A DNA stretch of 39,547 bases from an uncultured Actinomyces sp. GTDB lineage: Bacteria; Actinomycetota; Actinomycetes; Actinomycetales; Actinomycetaceae. The notes below the pieces were generated by a model. It was not told where the DNA came from and did not search any database. It saw nothing but the letters and a program-made list of their open reading frames with translations. This document shows, piece after piece, positions 7,900 through 16,111 of this stretch. The position numbers and the translations under genes are program-made. Within the stretch, counting starts at the first letter, position 1, and the number at the start of each line of letters is the position of its first letter. Location of the stretch: the NCBI GenBank assembly GCA_938014245.1, contig CALLSD010000066.1, positions 1 to 39,547 of the forward strand, in the 5' to 3' direction.

Positions 7900-8652
7900 G
7901 TGTCTACGACGGCGCACACGCAAACGCGTCCCCTTCCTTTCACCAGGCGTGCCATGGCATGGGGCGCTCATGCCTTTACTCTGACCGGTGTTGTTTGGGC
8001 GGCACTCGCAACGATTGCTCTTTTCGAAGGGCATATCCGCCATATGTGGTTGTGGCTGGGAATCGCGCTTCTTGTTGACGCCGTCGATGGCTCGATCGCG
8101 CGGGCAGTGCGCGTGAGTGAATACGCGCCTGGCTTCGATGGGGCAACTCTAGACAATATCGTTGACTATCTCACGTGGACTTTTATCCCCGCTCTGTTCA
8201 TGGCCTTCCATCTTCCTTTTGGATCACGCACACTCGGTATTGCCATGGCCCTGCTGGTCTGCGTCTCATCGATGTTCTGCTACTGCAATGTGTCGCTGAA
8301 GACTCCCGACCACTACTTCATGGGATTCCCTGCTGCCTGGAATGTCGTAGCCGCGATTATGTGGATCTTCCAGACCGGAGCGGTTTTCAACCTCGTTGCC
8401 ACGGTTATTTTGGCTGTGCTGACGGTCGCGCCGATCGCCTTCGTTCATCCATTCAGGGTCGGGCGTTTGCGCGCAATCAATATTGTGGCGGCACTGGTGT
8501 GGGTTGCTGCGACGGCGGCGCTCGTTGCCTACGCCCCTGTGCGGCCGATTATCCTCACAGGGATTTGGTGGGTTGCTGGAATCTGGATTCTCGTGGTGAG
8601 CGCAATCCGTTCCATCCAAGGGATTCCTCAAGAATTGCGTGACGCAGAATAA
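7900..8652 (+). CDS. pcs: Phosphatidylcholine synthase (CDP-alcohol phosphatidyltransferase)
   Basis: Pcs condenses choline with CDP-diacylglycerol to give phosphatidylcholine and CMP in the cytoplasmic membrane. The CDP-alcohol phosphotransferase motif begins at D63-G64 (DGSIAR) and ends G81-x3-D85-x3-D89 (GATLDNIVD). Twelve residues separate R68 from G81. Established work on Pcs reports this 12-residue spacing, against 8-9 in other family members, so the motif itself favours Pcs over phosphatidylserine or phosphatidylglycerophosphate synthase. The downstream MGFPAAWN stretch also looks Pcs-like. About eight membrane segments fit the 250-residue length. The GTG start at 7900 is preceded by GGGAG at 7890-7894. 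The 3' end overlaps the convergent gene by 25 bases. No choline transporter is seen nearby, so the source of choline is unknown. Confidence 0.82.
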   Translation: MSTTAHTQTRPLPFTRRAMAWGAHAFTLTGVVWAALATIALFEGHIRHMWLWLGIALLVDAVDGSIARAVRVSEYAPGFDGATLDNIVDYLTWTFIPALFMAFHLPFGSRTLGIAMALLVCVSSMFCYCNVSLKTPDHYFMGFPAAWNVVAAIMWIFQTGAVFNLVATVILAVLTVAPIAFVHPFRVGRLRAINIVAALVWVAATAALVAYAPVRPIILTGIWWVAGIWILVVSAIRSIQGIPQELRDAE

Positions 8653-9542
8653 CGTTTTACAAGCCGCGAGTTCTGAACAGAGCGCCAAACTTCAGTTGCG
8701 ATTGACGCAAGGATCATCAGGGCAACAATGACAACAACCGATCCCGGATACCCACGTCCGTGGATCCAGAAATAAACATAGGGCGCCATAAAGGTTACGA
8801 GCGCGACGATTGCGCCGGCGTAGCGCTCCAATGGCCTCGAAGCGGTGATCATTGCCAGGATTCCCCACGTGTAGGGAAGCGCAGTCAAGACATCAATCGA
8901 CCATAGGACAAGGACTGATCCATGGAATTGCGGAACGAAGATCACCGGTAAGGCGCGCAGCGAGGAATAAATAAAAACCACGAGGTAGACCCACACACGT
9001 GGATCTTTGAGGATTCGGGTGATCAGTGAACGTTTGTATACCGTGACCCCGCTGGCTTCGATTTGGTGGACGAGGCCGTGTGGCGTTCGCGTTGCATTCA
9101 TTCCTTGGAGAGCCTCGCGGAAGCGTGGGTCCGGAAGCAGTTCGTGAACGAGCTTGCTGACTCGCAAGGCAAAGACTGTTTGCTCTTTGGAGTGCTCGGC
9201 GCCGACGTTGACAAAAAGATGGAACAAAGGACCGGCGAGACGCTTGAGATCCTCACGATTAATGGGGCCGATGAGCCAGATAATTCCGCGGTGCTCCAGA
9301 GCATTGCGTACTTCGGTAAAGAAGAGATCGGTGTCTGCAAGGATAGAAGGATCAAGTTCACGTACTTCACGCCGACCCAATTCAGCGAGGCGCGAGACGC
9401 CGGCGGCGTGAGCGAGGCGAGTGGTATCAAATGCGCACGAGCGTACGACCGGGAGTTCGAAAGGAGCCTGGGTTGACCCGAAAAGGGTCTCCTTCAGGCG
9501 ACGCAGTCGGGAAATCTGGGCTGCAGGGTCTTTAACGCTCAC
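8628..9542 (-). CDS. Membrane protein of unknown function
   Basis: I do not recognise this 304-residue protein. Residues 1 to about 180 look soluble, mixed alpha/beta and moderately charged. They include a hydrophobic stretch, GIIWLIGPIN, and a region with VHELLPDPRFREALQGM. The C-terminal 120 residues hold about four membrane segments (starting near VWVYLVVFIYSS, LWSIDVLTALPYTW, AIVALVTFMAPYVYFW and VVVIVALMILAS) and a short basic tail. The GTG start has GGAG only one base upstream. A TAAACT -10-like element on the minus strand (9550-9555) would place the transcript start within a few bases of the GTG, so translation may be nearly leaderless. The gene converges on pcs with a 25-base overlap and diverges from the riboswitch operon. 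Function is open. Confidence 0.75.
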   Translation of the reverse strand: MSVKDPAAQISRLRRLKETLFGSTQAPFELPVVRSCAFDTTRLAHAAGVSRLAELGRREVRELDPSILADTDLFFTEVRNALEHRGIIWLIGPINREDLKRLAGPLFHLFVNVGAEHSKEQTVFALRVSKLVHELLPDPRFREALQGMNATRTPHGLVHQIEASGVTVYKRSLITRILKDPRVWVYLVVFIYSSLRALPVIFVPQFHGSVLVLWSIDVLTALPYTWGILAMITASRPLERYAGAIVALVTFMAPYVYFWIHGRGYPGSVVVIVALMILASIATEVWRSVQNSRLVKRYSASRNS

Positions 9543-9630
9543 TCCAACGAGTTTAGAGCACTGCGGTGTGAAGCTCTTAACGACTTGGCATTCTTATGTA
9601 GGAGTGTGAGCAGAATCGTTGTTACTCTAT

Positions 9631-9737
9631 GAGTGAGGGGAGTACTCCCACGAAGCGCACCATCGTCAACGCGGTATCGCCTCGGTACCCGGTGTTGCCG
9701 CCCAATTATGGGTGGGAAGAGACCTCAAGCCTCACTC
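9631..9737 (+). promoter_or_regulatory. yybP-ykoY (Mn2+) riboswitch controlling the TerC / P-type ATPase operon
   Basis: The outer helix is GAGTGAGG (9631-9638) with CCTCACTC (9730-9737), 8 bp. Inside are the conserved elements of this class in order: GGGGAGTA (9637-9644) at the top of P1, CGTCAAC (9664-9670), a GTGTTG segment (9692-9697) pairing with CAAC, a CCGCCC/GGGTGG hairpin (9699-9716) and GAGACC (9719-9724) before the closing strand. The known ligand is Mn2+, and typical downstream genes are TerC/Alx proteins and P-type ATPases, exactly what follows. The GAAAGG ribosome-binding site at 9741-9746 starts a few bases after P1 and no terminator hairpin is seen, so control is probably translational; that last point is inference. 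Confidence 0.88.
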
Positions 9738-9752
9738 CCTGAAAGGTCACTT

Positions 9753-10745
9753 GTGGACGTACACATCCTTGGTTGGATTGGCCTGGCCATCGTCGTAATT
9801 GCACTGATTACGACCGATATTGTTGGACATGTACGCAAACCTCATGCACCATCGATGAAAGAAGCGACAGCGTGGACTTTGGGCTACGTTGCTCTTGCTG
9901 CTGCTTTCGGTGTTGCTATCTGGGCCATCTATGGTCCAAGTTTTGCCATCCAGTTCTACAGCGGCTACATCATGGAATGGTCGCTGTCGCTGGACAATCT
10001 TTTTGTCTTCGTCATCATCATGTCTTCCTTTAGGGTTCCGCGTGAATTCCAGCAGAAGGCATTATTGGCAGGCATTATCTTGGCGCTGATCTTCCGTGCT
10101 TTCTTCATCGTTGTCGGTGTCACGCTTGTTAATCGGTTCACGTGGATGTTCTTCTTCTTCGGTGCGTGGCTCTTGTGGACCGCCTATTCCCAGGCGCGGG
10201 AAGGCACATCGAAAGAACAAGAAGAGGAAGAAGAAGTCGAAGAGAACGGCTTTGTCCGCTTTGTCCGCCGCATCTTCCCGGTGACCGATGGCTACATCGG
10301 TGATCGCTTCTTTTATCGGCATAGTGGGCGCACTTCCGTTACCCCGCTCTTCTTAGTCGTTCTTGCACTGGGGTCAGCAGACCTGATGTTCGCCCTCGAT
10401 TCAATTCCTGCGATTCTTGGACTTACGACGGAGTCCTATTTAGTCTTCGCCTGCAATGCCTTCGCTCTTCTTGGCCTTCGTCAGCTCTTCTTCCTCATTG
10501 ACGGTCTTTTGGAGAAGCTTGTCTTCCTGAACTATGGCCTTGCTGTGATTCTGGGATTCATTGGCATCAAGCTTGTTCTTCATGCCATGCACGAGAACTC
10601 TGTGCCCTTCATTAACGGCGGCCAGCCAATCCACTCCGTACCAGAGATTGGTATTCCCATTTCTTTGGGTGTTATTGCCACGACTTTAATCGTCACCGTT
10701 ATTACTTCGCTTATTCACTCTCGCCGCCACAAGACCAGGAGCTAG
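9753..10745 (+). CDS. TerC-family integral membrane protein (metal-ion homeostasis, likely Mn2+)
   Basis: This 330-residue TerC/Alx-family membrane protein has about eight or nine membrane segments. The family signature is clear: MEWSLSLDNLFVFVIIMSSF early, and a repeat-like SADLMFALDSIPAILGLT later. Each carries the conserved acidic residues in the membrane that are thought to bind metal. A charged cytoplasmic loop rich in Glu lies between them. Family members (Alx, YceF/MeeF-like) export Mn2+ or help metallate secreted enzymes. The start is the GTG at 9753: it has GAAAGG six bases upstream and comes just after the riboswitch. An upstream ATG at 9633 would lie inside the riboswitch and is rejected. 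The P-type ATPase follows after five bases, so the two are cotranscribed. Confidence 0.92.
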   Translation: MDVHILGWIGLAIVVIALITTDIVGHVRKPHAPSMKEATAWTLGYVALAAAFGVAIWAIYGPSFAIQFYSGYIMEWSLSLDNLFVFVIIMSSFRVPREFQQKALLAGIILALIFRAFFIVVGVTLVNRFTWMFFFFGAWLLWTAYSQAREGTSKEQEEEEEVEENGFVRFVRRIFPVTDGYIGDRFFYRHSGRTSVTPLFLVVLALGSADLMFALDSIPAILGLTTESYLVFACNAFALLGLRQLFFLIDGLLEKLVFLNYGLAVILGFIGIKLVLHAMHENSVPFINGGQPIHSVPEIGIPISLGVIATTLIVTVITSLIHSRRHKTRS

Positions 10746-10750
10746 CCCTA

Positions 10751-13162
10751 GTGACAACGAGTACGCCAGAAACTGCAATTACCGGCTTAACGCGGCAAGA
10801 GGTTGAAACCCGACGCCAGGCCGGGCAGGTCAATGTCACGAAGTTGCCCTCTTCGCGGTCATTGGCCTCGATCATCCGAGCGAATGTCCTGACCCTGTTT
10901 AACGCAATCCTCAGCGTTGCTATGGTCATCGTGATCGTTTTTGGATCGTGGCAAGACGCAGTTTTTGGCGGAATCATGATCATCAATGCGGTCATCGGGA
11001 TTTTCTCCGAAGTGCGCGCGAAGCGGACACTAGACAATCTTGCAATAGTCGATGCGCCCCGGGCACAGGTACGTCGAGATGGCCTTACTGAACAGATCGA
11101 TGTCGACGATATCGTTCTTGACGACATCATCGAACTCAGTTTGGGTGACCAGATTGCTGCTGACGGCGAAATGCTCGAGGTATCTGGCCTCGAAATTGAC
11201 GAATCGATGCTCACCGGCGAATCTCGTCCCGTCCTCAAGCAAATTGGTGATCGAGTGCTTGCAGGCACATCGGTTGTTGCCGGTTCTGGATTGATGCACG
11301 TCCAAGCGGTGGGAGCTGACCTGTATGCGCAGGGAATCGCTCGTCACGCACGAACTTTCTCTTTGGCAACTTCTGAGATTCAGCAGGGCATCAATAAGAT
11401 TCTCCGCGTTATCTCGGTGGCCTTGCCGCCAATTATTCTGCTGACCTTATGGTCACAGACTCGTATTGCTGGTGACGGAGTTCCTCATGCCTGGCAGCAT
11501 GCGTTGGTCCTAGCTGTTGCAAGCGTTGTCGGAATGATCCCTCAGGGCTTGGTGCTCCTGACCTCGATGAACTTCGCAATTGGATCAGCAACTTTGGCCC
11601 GTCGGGGCGCGCTTGTTCAAGAACTTCCAGCTGTTGAGGTTCTGGCCCGTGTGGACGCTCTGTGCTTGGACAAGACTGGCACGCTGACGACCGGTGGGAT
11701 TCGTTTGCGTTCGCTTGAAGTCCTTGAGACTCACGATTTTGATGGGGAGCTATTTACTGCTCTTCGCGTGCTGAACGATGACGAAACCAATGCGACTGCC
11801 CATGCGGTAAAGGAATACCTCGATTCAGATTCTTCCTTACCCTTAGAGCATTGCGCAGATTCCTGGACGATTCCTTTCTCCTCGGCACGAAAGTGGGCGG
11901 CATGGGGGACCGCCGAATCTTCGATTGTCATGGGTGCTCCTGAGATGCTCATCGATGGGATCGCGGAACTTGAAGGTCTTCGTCAAAAAGTCCGCTTGTA
12001 CGCCGAAGAGGGCTTGCGTGTCCTCGTCGTCGTTCGCTTCGGCGAAAGAATTCAAGATCAGACGCTTCCTGAGCATCCCGTTCCCCTTGCGCTGCTTGTC
12101 CTTGAGGAAGACCTTCGGGACGATGCCCGTGAGACTCTGGCATATTTTCGCAGGCAAGGAGTGCGCGTCCGGATTATTTCTGGTGATAGCCCGACAACTG
12201 TTGCCGCACTGGCAGCTCAAGTTGGTTTGCAATCGCCGGATGGCAATGCGCCTCAAGCATTTGATGCACGGAAGCTTCCGAGTGATCCGACCTCACGCGA
12301 ATTCTTATCGATCGTTGAATCTACTGATGTCTTTGGGCGCGTTACTCCCGAACAGAAACGGGCGTTGGTCAAGGCGCTTCAGACCCAAAAGCACTGCGTT
12401 GCGATGACAGGTGATGGCGTTAATGACGCCCTTGCCCTCAAAGACGCGGATCTTGGTATTGCAATGGGTAACGGGGCCGCAGCGACAAAAGCCGTTTCGC
12501 AACTTGTCTTGGTTGATCAGAAGTTCTCTGTGTTACCGAGCGTTCTGGGCGAAGGCCGACGCATCATGGCGAATATGGAGCGCGTCTCTTCTCTGTTCCT
12601 CGCCAAGACAACCTACGCGACGCTCTTTGTGATTCTGAGCGCGATTTTCGCATGGCGTTATCCGTTCTTGCCGCGCCACTTTACCTACGTCGACACCTTG
12701 ACCATTGGTATTCCCGCGTTCTTTATTGCGCTTGGGCCAAACAATAGGCGTTACGTTCCGGGATTCCTCGTGCGAACTCTCTCTCTTGCCATTCCCAGTG
12801 GCATTGTTCTGGGCGTCAGTGCTCTTGCCGTCTATTCTTCGGTTGGAGATGGAACCGCGCTAGGATCCACGGCGGCAGCTCTTACTGTGTTGATCGCGGG
12901 GCTATGGCTGTTGTCAATTACTGCACGTCCTCTTGTGCCTTGGCGCATTGCACTCATCTGTACGATGGCCGCCGGGGGAGTACTCGGCGTATTCATTCCG
13001 GTTGCCCGTCACTTCTTCGCATTTGAGTGGCCTTCAGCTTCTTTGTGGCTCGTCATCGTATGTGCTGGACTGTGTGCTGGTGCCGTGATTGAGGCGTTCT
13101 CGCGTGTCCTCTATTTGGGGCGACTTCGTGAAGCCGAAGAAGAAGGACGCGCGCGCGATTAA
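10751..13162 (+). CDS. Cation-translocating P-type ATPase, possibly Mn2+ or Ca2+ efflux (CtpE/YoaB-like)
   Basis: This 803-residue ion pump has all core P-type motifs. They are the actuator TGES, the phosphorylation site DKTGTLT with D307, the P-domain TGDGVNDA, and about ten membrane segments. The N-terminus (GLTRQEVETRR, then NVLTLFNAIL) resembles actinobacterial CtpE and the Mn-riboswitch-controlled YoaB/MgtA pumps of lactococci and streptococci. The transmembrane helix 4 motif reads PQGL (P264-Q265) where PEGL is usual. The glutamate there is an ion ligand in Ca2+ pumps, so selectivity may differ. It is translated from the GTG at 10751 with AGGAG upstream, five bases after the terC-like stop, and shares the Mn2+ riboswitch. 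Manganese efflux is the best inference from context; calcium cannot be excluded. Confidence 0.9.
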   Translation: MTTSTPETAITGLTRQEVETRRQAGQVNVTKLPSSRSLASIIRANVLTLFNAILSVAMVIVIVFGSWQDAVFGGIMIINAVIGIFSEVRAKRTLDNLAIVDAPRAQVRRDGLTEQIDVDDIVLDDIIELSLGDQIAADGEMLEVSGLEIDESMLTGESRPVLKQIGDRVLAGTSVVAGSGLMHVQAVGADLYAQGIARHARTFSLATSEIQQGINKILRVISVALPPIILLTLWSQTRIAGDGVPHAWQHALVLAVASVVGMIPQGLVLLTSMNFAIGSATLARRGALVQELPAVEVLARVDALCLDKTGTLTTGGIRLRSLEVLETHDFDGELFTALRVLNDDETNATAHAVKEYLDSDSSLPLEHCADSWTIPFSSARKWAAWGTAESSIVMGAPEMLIDGIAELEGLRQKVRLYAEEGLRVLVVVRFGERIQDQTLPEHPVPLALLVLEEDLRDDARETLAYFRRQGVRVRIISGDSPTTVAALAAQVGLQSPDGNAPQAFDARKLPSDPTSREFLSIVESTDVFGRVTPEQKRALVKALQTQKHCVAMTGDGVNDALALKDADLGIAMGNGAAATKAVSQLVLVDQKFSVLPSVLGEGRRIMANMERVSSLFLAKTTYATLFVILSAIFAWRYPFLPRHFTYVDTLTIGIPAFFIALGPNNRRYVPGFLVRTLSLAIPSGIVLGVSALAVYSSVGDGTALGSTAAALTVLIAGLWLLSITARPLVPWRIALICTMAAGGVLGVFIPVARHFFAFEWPSASLWLVIVCAGLCAGAVIEAFSRVLYLGRLREAEEEGRARD

Positions 13163-13176
13163 GAACACATGTTCGA
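13161..13176. promoter_or_regulatory. LexA (SOS) box of uvrA
   Basis: GAACACATGTTC (13163-13174) is a perfect palindrome, and with the flanks it reads AAGAACACATGTTCGA. This fits the actinobacterial LexA consensus TCGAAC-N4-GTTCGA at 14 of 16 positions, counting the N4 as free. It overlaps the -35 region of the uvrA promoter, so LexA binding should block transcription. It begins one base inside the stop codon of the upstream ATPase gene. Confidence 0.8.
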
Positions 13177-13184
13177 GAAAAAGA

Positions 13185-13198
13185 ACGTGTCAACACGT
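13185..13198. promoter_or_regulatory. Second palindrome in the uvrA promoter
   Basis: ACGTGT (13185-13190) and ACACGT (13193-13198) form a perfect 6-bp inverted repeat around CA. It lies between the SOS box and the -10 element, overlapping the first base of the -10. It is not a LexA box. It may bind a second regulator. Confidence 0.35.
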
Positions 13199-13210
13199 AA
13201 ACTGATTGAG
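13198..13210 (+). promoter_or_regulatory. -10 element for a leaderless uvrA transcript
   Basis: TAAACT (13198-13203), six bases, then GTG at 13210. There is no ribosome-binding site. Confidence 0.6.
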
Positions 13211-16050
13211 TGCATGATCAGTTAATTGTCCGCGGTGCGCGCGAGCACAATCTCAAGGGCGTCGATCTTGACCTCCCTCGCGATTCAATGATTGTCTTTA
13301 CAGGACTATCAGGCTCCGGCAAGTCCTCTCTCGCTTTCGATACGATTTTTGCCGAAGGACAGCGACGCTACGTCGAGTCTTTGTCCTCATACGCACGGCA
13401 ATTCCTCGGCCAGATGGATAAGCCCGACGTTGACTTCATCGAGGGACTGTCTCCGGCGGTTTCGATCGACCAAAAGTCAACTTCGCGTAATCCGCGCTCG
13501 ACGGTGGGCACAATTACCGAGATCCACGATTACCTGCGTCTGTTGTATGCGCGCGCGGGTATCGCGCATTGCCCAACATGTGGCGCACGTATTCAAGCTC
13601 AAACTCCACAGCAGATTGTCGACCGTGTGCGCTCAATGCCGGAGGGAACACGCTTCCAGGTACTTGCTCCCGTAGTTCGCGGACGCAAGGGTGAATATCA
13701 AGATCTTCTTGAAGAACTCAAAGCTTCCGGATATGTACGTGCGATTGTCGACGGACAATTGATGCGTTTGGAAGAGGTTCCTCCTCTCGAAAAGAAGCTC
13801 AAGCACACGATTGAAGTCGTTGTTGATCGCCTTGTTGTCCGCGAAGGTATGCGTCAACGCTTGACCGATTCTGTCGAAACATCGCTGCGTCTATCCGATG
13901 GTCTTGTCGTGATTGATTGCATCGATCTGGATGAGGATGATCCCGAGCGACGCCGTAAGTATTCGGAGAAACGTTCGTGCCCCAATGACCACCCACTCAC
14001 TTTGGACGAGATTGAACCACGAACCTTCTCATTCAACGCTCCCTACGGCGCGTGTCCGGAGTGCTCAGGGCTTGGCTCGAAGCTTGAAGTCGATCCCGAA
14101 CTTGTCGTTCCAGATGAGGAACTTTCTCTCGCACAGGGCGCTGTCATTGTTTGGAATTCGAATTTTAAGTACCACAAGCACCTTCTGACGGCGCTTTCTC
14201 AAGAACTCGGATTCTCCATGGACACTCCGTGGAAAGATCTCCCTGCTGAAGTTCGCGATGCCATCCTCAACGGTCGCAATTACGAGGTAAAGGTTAAGTT
14301 CCGAAACCGTTGGGGACGCGAACGTTCCTACACGACCGGGTTCGAAGGCGCACTGACCTACATTCAGCGCAAGAAAGAAGAAACTGAATCACAGCTTGTG
14401 GTTGACCGGATGGACTCCTACATGCGCGAGGTGCCCTGTAGTGCGTGCCATGGAGCTCGGCTTCGTCCGGAAGTTCTTGCCGTCACCGTAGGTGATTTAT
14501 CGATTGCGCAGCTATCGGATCTGTCGATCAGTCAGGCGAAGAGCCATCTGGATCATGTTGAGTTTGAGCAGCGGTCCTCGGTCATTGCCGCACCGATCTT
14601 GACTGAGATTCGTGCGCGTTTGAACTTCCTCGTTGACGTTGGCTTGTCTTATCTGACTCTTTCACGAGGCGCCGCCACCCTTTCCGGCGGGGAAGCGCAG
14701 CGTATCCGTCTCGCGACACAGATCGGTTCAGGCCTTGTCGGGGTGCTCTATGTTCTTGACGAACCCTCAATCGGTCTTCACCAACGCGACAATCGCAAGC
14801 TTATTGCGACCTTGGAAAGACTTCGCGATCTTGGAAATACTCTGATCGTTGTCGAACACGACGAAGAGACGATTGAAGCAGCTGACTGGATTGTTGACGT
14901 TGGTCCTGGCGCTGGCGAGAACGGTGGGTGGATTGTCCACAGTGGAACGCTTGACGAACTTCGCCAGAATAAGCGTTCTCTGACCGGTCAATATTTAAGC
15001 GGAAAGCGCTCAATTACTGTTCCCGCCACTAGGCGTCCGCGAGATCCCCAGCGACAAATTACGGTGAAGGGTGCCTACGAGAACAACCTGAAAGATGTGA
15101 CGGTTTCCTTCCCACTCTCAACATTTATTGCCGTAACGGGTGTATCAGGTTCAGGAAAATCGACTCTGGTCAACCAGATTCTCTACCGTTCACTGGCAAC
15201 GCGCCTCAACGGTGCACGCCTAGTTCCAGGACGACATCGCTCGGTTACGGGAACCGATGAGCTCGATAAGGTCGTGCATGTCGATCAGTCGCCGATCGGT
15301 CGGACGCCGCGTTCTAACCCCGCGACCTATACAGGTGTGTGGGATCAGATCCGTAAACTCTTTGCTGAGGTCCCTGAAGCGAAGCTACGCGGCTACGGTC
15401 CGGGCCGATTCTCCTTCAACGTCAAGGGAGGTCGGTGCGAATCCTGCAAGGGCGACGGCACTCTTAAGATCGAGATGAACTTCCTTCCGGACGTCTACGT
15501 TCCCTGCGAAGTCTGCCATGGCGCTCGCTATAACCGCGAAACGCTGGAGATCTTGTACAAGGGAAAGAGCGTCGCTGACGTTCTCAATATGCCCATTGCC
15601 GAGGCCGCAGAGTTCTTCGCGCCGATCTCGCGTATCGCGCGCCACCTGAACACTTTGGTGGAAGTTGGATTGGGCTATGTGCGCCTCGGCCAGGCTGCAA
15701 CCACGCTGTCGGGCGGTGAAGCGCAACGCGTGAAACTCGCCTCAGAACTCCAACGACGCTCAACTGGCCGTACTGTCTACGTTCTCGACGAACCTACGAC
15801 GGGTTTGCATACGGAAGATATCCGCAAGTTGCTGCTCGTCTTGCAAAGCCTCGTTGACAAGGGCAATACGGTTATCGTTATTGAGCACAACTTGGATGTC
15901 ATTAAGAGTGCTGACTGGGTGATCGACATGGGACCTGAAGGAGGCAGCGGAGGCGGCACTGTTGTTGCCGAAGGTACTCCTGAAGAAGTTGCACAGGTCG
16001 AGGAGTCCTTTACCGGTCAATTCTTGGCAGAGATCTTCAACGGGAAGTAA
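13210..16050 (+). CDS. uvrA: Excinuclease ABC subunit A
   Basis: UvrA is the dimeric damage-sensing ATPase of nucleotide-excision repair. The 946-residue product has two ABC modules. The first P-loop is in GLSGSGKSSLAF near residues 34-45, the second in GVSGSGKSTL. There are two LSGGEAQR signature motifs and two DEPS/DEPT Walker B ends. Zinc-binding sites are visible. The first is CPNDH (C257, H261) with CPEC about 24 residues later, the CxxxH variant common in actinobacteria in place of CxxC. The large C-terminal one is CESC with CEVC. The start is the GTG at 13210 (MHDQLIVRGAREHNLKG), supported by the -10 element at 13198-13203. An SOS box covers the promoter. It is a single-gene unit downstream of the Mn operon, with no terminator between. 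Confidence 0.98.
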   Translation: MHDQLIVRGAREHNLKGVDLDLPRDSMIVFTGLSGSGKSSLAFDTIFAEGQRRYVESLSSYARQFLGQMDKPDVDFIEGLSPAVSIDQKSTSRNPRSTVGTITEIHDYLRLLYARAGIAHCPTCGARIQAQTPQQIVDRVRSMPEGTRFQVLAPVVRGRKGEYQDLLEELKASGYVRAIVDGQLMRLEEVPPLEKKLKHTIEVVVDRLVVREGMRQRLTDSVETSLRLSDGLVVIDCIDLDEDDPERRRKYSEKRSCPNDHPLTLDEIEPRTFSFNAPYGACPECSGLGSKLEVDPELVVPDEELSLAQGAVIVWNSNFKYHKHLLTALSQELGFSMDTPWKDLPAEVRDAILNGRNYEVKVKFRNRWGRERSYTTGFEGALTYIQRKKEETESQLVVDRMDSYMREVPCSACHGARLRPEVLAVTVGDLSIAQLSDLSISQAKSHLDHVEFEQRSSVIAAPILTEIRARLNFLVDVGLSYLTLSRGAATLSGGEAQRIRLATQIGSGLVGVLYVLDEPSIGLHQRDNRKLIATLERLRDLGNTLIVVEHDEETIEAADWIVDVGPGAGENGGWIVHSGTLDELRQNKRSLTGQYLSGKRSITVPATRRPRDPQRQITVKGAYENNLKDVTVSFPLSTFIAVTGVSGSGKSTLVNQILYRSLATRLNGARLVPGRHRSVTGTDELDKVVHVDQSPIGRTPRSNPATYTGVWDQIRKLFAEVPEAKLRGYGPGRFSFNVKGGRCESCKGDGTLKIEMNFLPDVYVPCEVCHGARYNRETLEILYKGKSVADVLNMPIAEAAEFFAPISRIARHLNTLVEVGLGYVRLGQAATTLSGGEAQRVKLASELQRRSTGRTVYVLDEPTTGLHTEDIRKLLLVLQSLVDKGNTVIVIEHNLDVIKSADWVIDMGPEGGSGGGTVVAEGTPEEVAQVEESFTGQFLAEIFNGK

Positions 16051-16073
16051 GCACTTCTCAGTTGCATAAACAA

Positions 16074-16104
16074 CGGGGCGACTAGATACTCTCTAGCCGC
16101 CCCG
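16074..16104. terminator. Bidirectional terminator between uvrA and the acyl-CoA synthetase gene
   Basis: CGGGGCG (16074-16080) pairs with CGCCCCG (16098-16104), then after one mismatch CTAGA (16082-16086) pairs with TCTAG (16092-16096). On the minus strand it is followed by TTGTTT, on the plus strand by CACAACTTT. It lies between two convergent genes, 23 bases after uvrA and 7 bases after the minus-strand stop. Confidence 0.7.
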
Positions 16105-16111
16105 CACAACT

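Noticed and set aside
9633..9752. N-terminal extension of the TerC protein from an ATG at 9633
   Set aside because: The stretch is the Mn riboswitch. The GTG at 9753 has a ribosome-binding site and begins at the family's first membrane helix.
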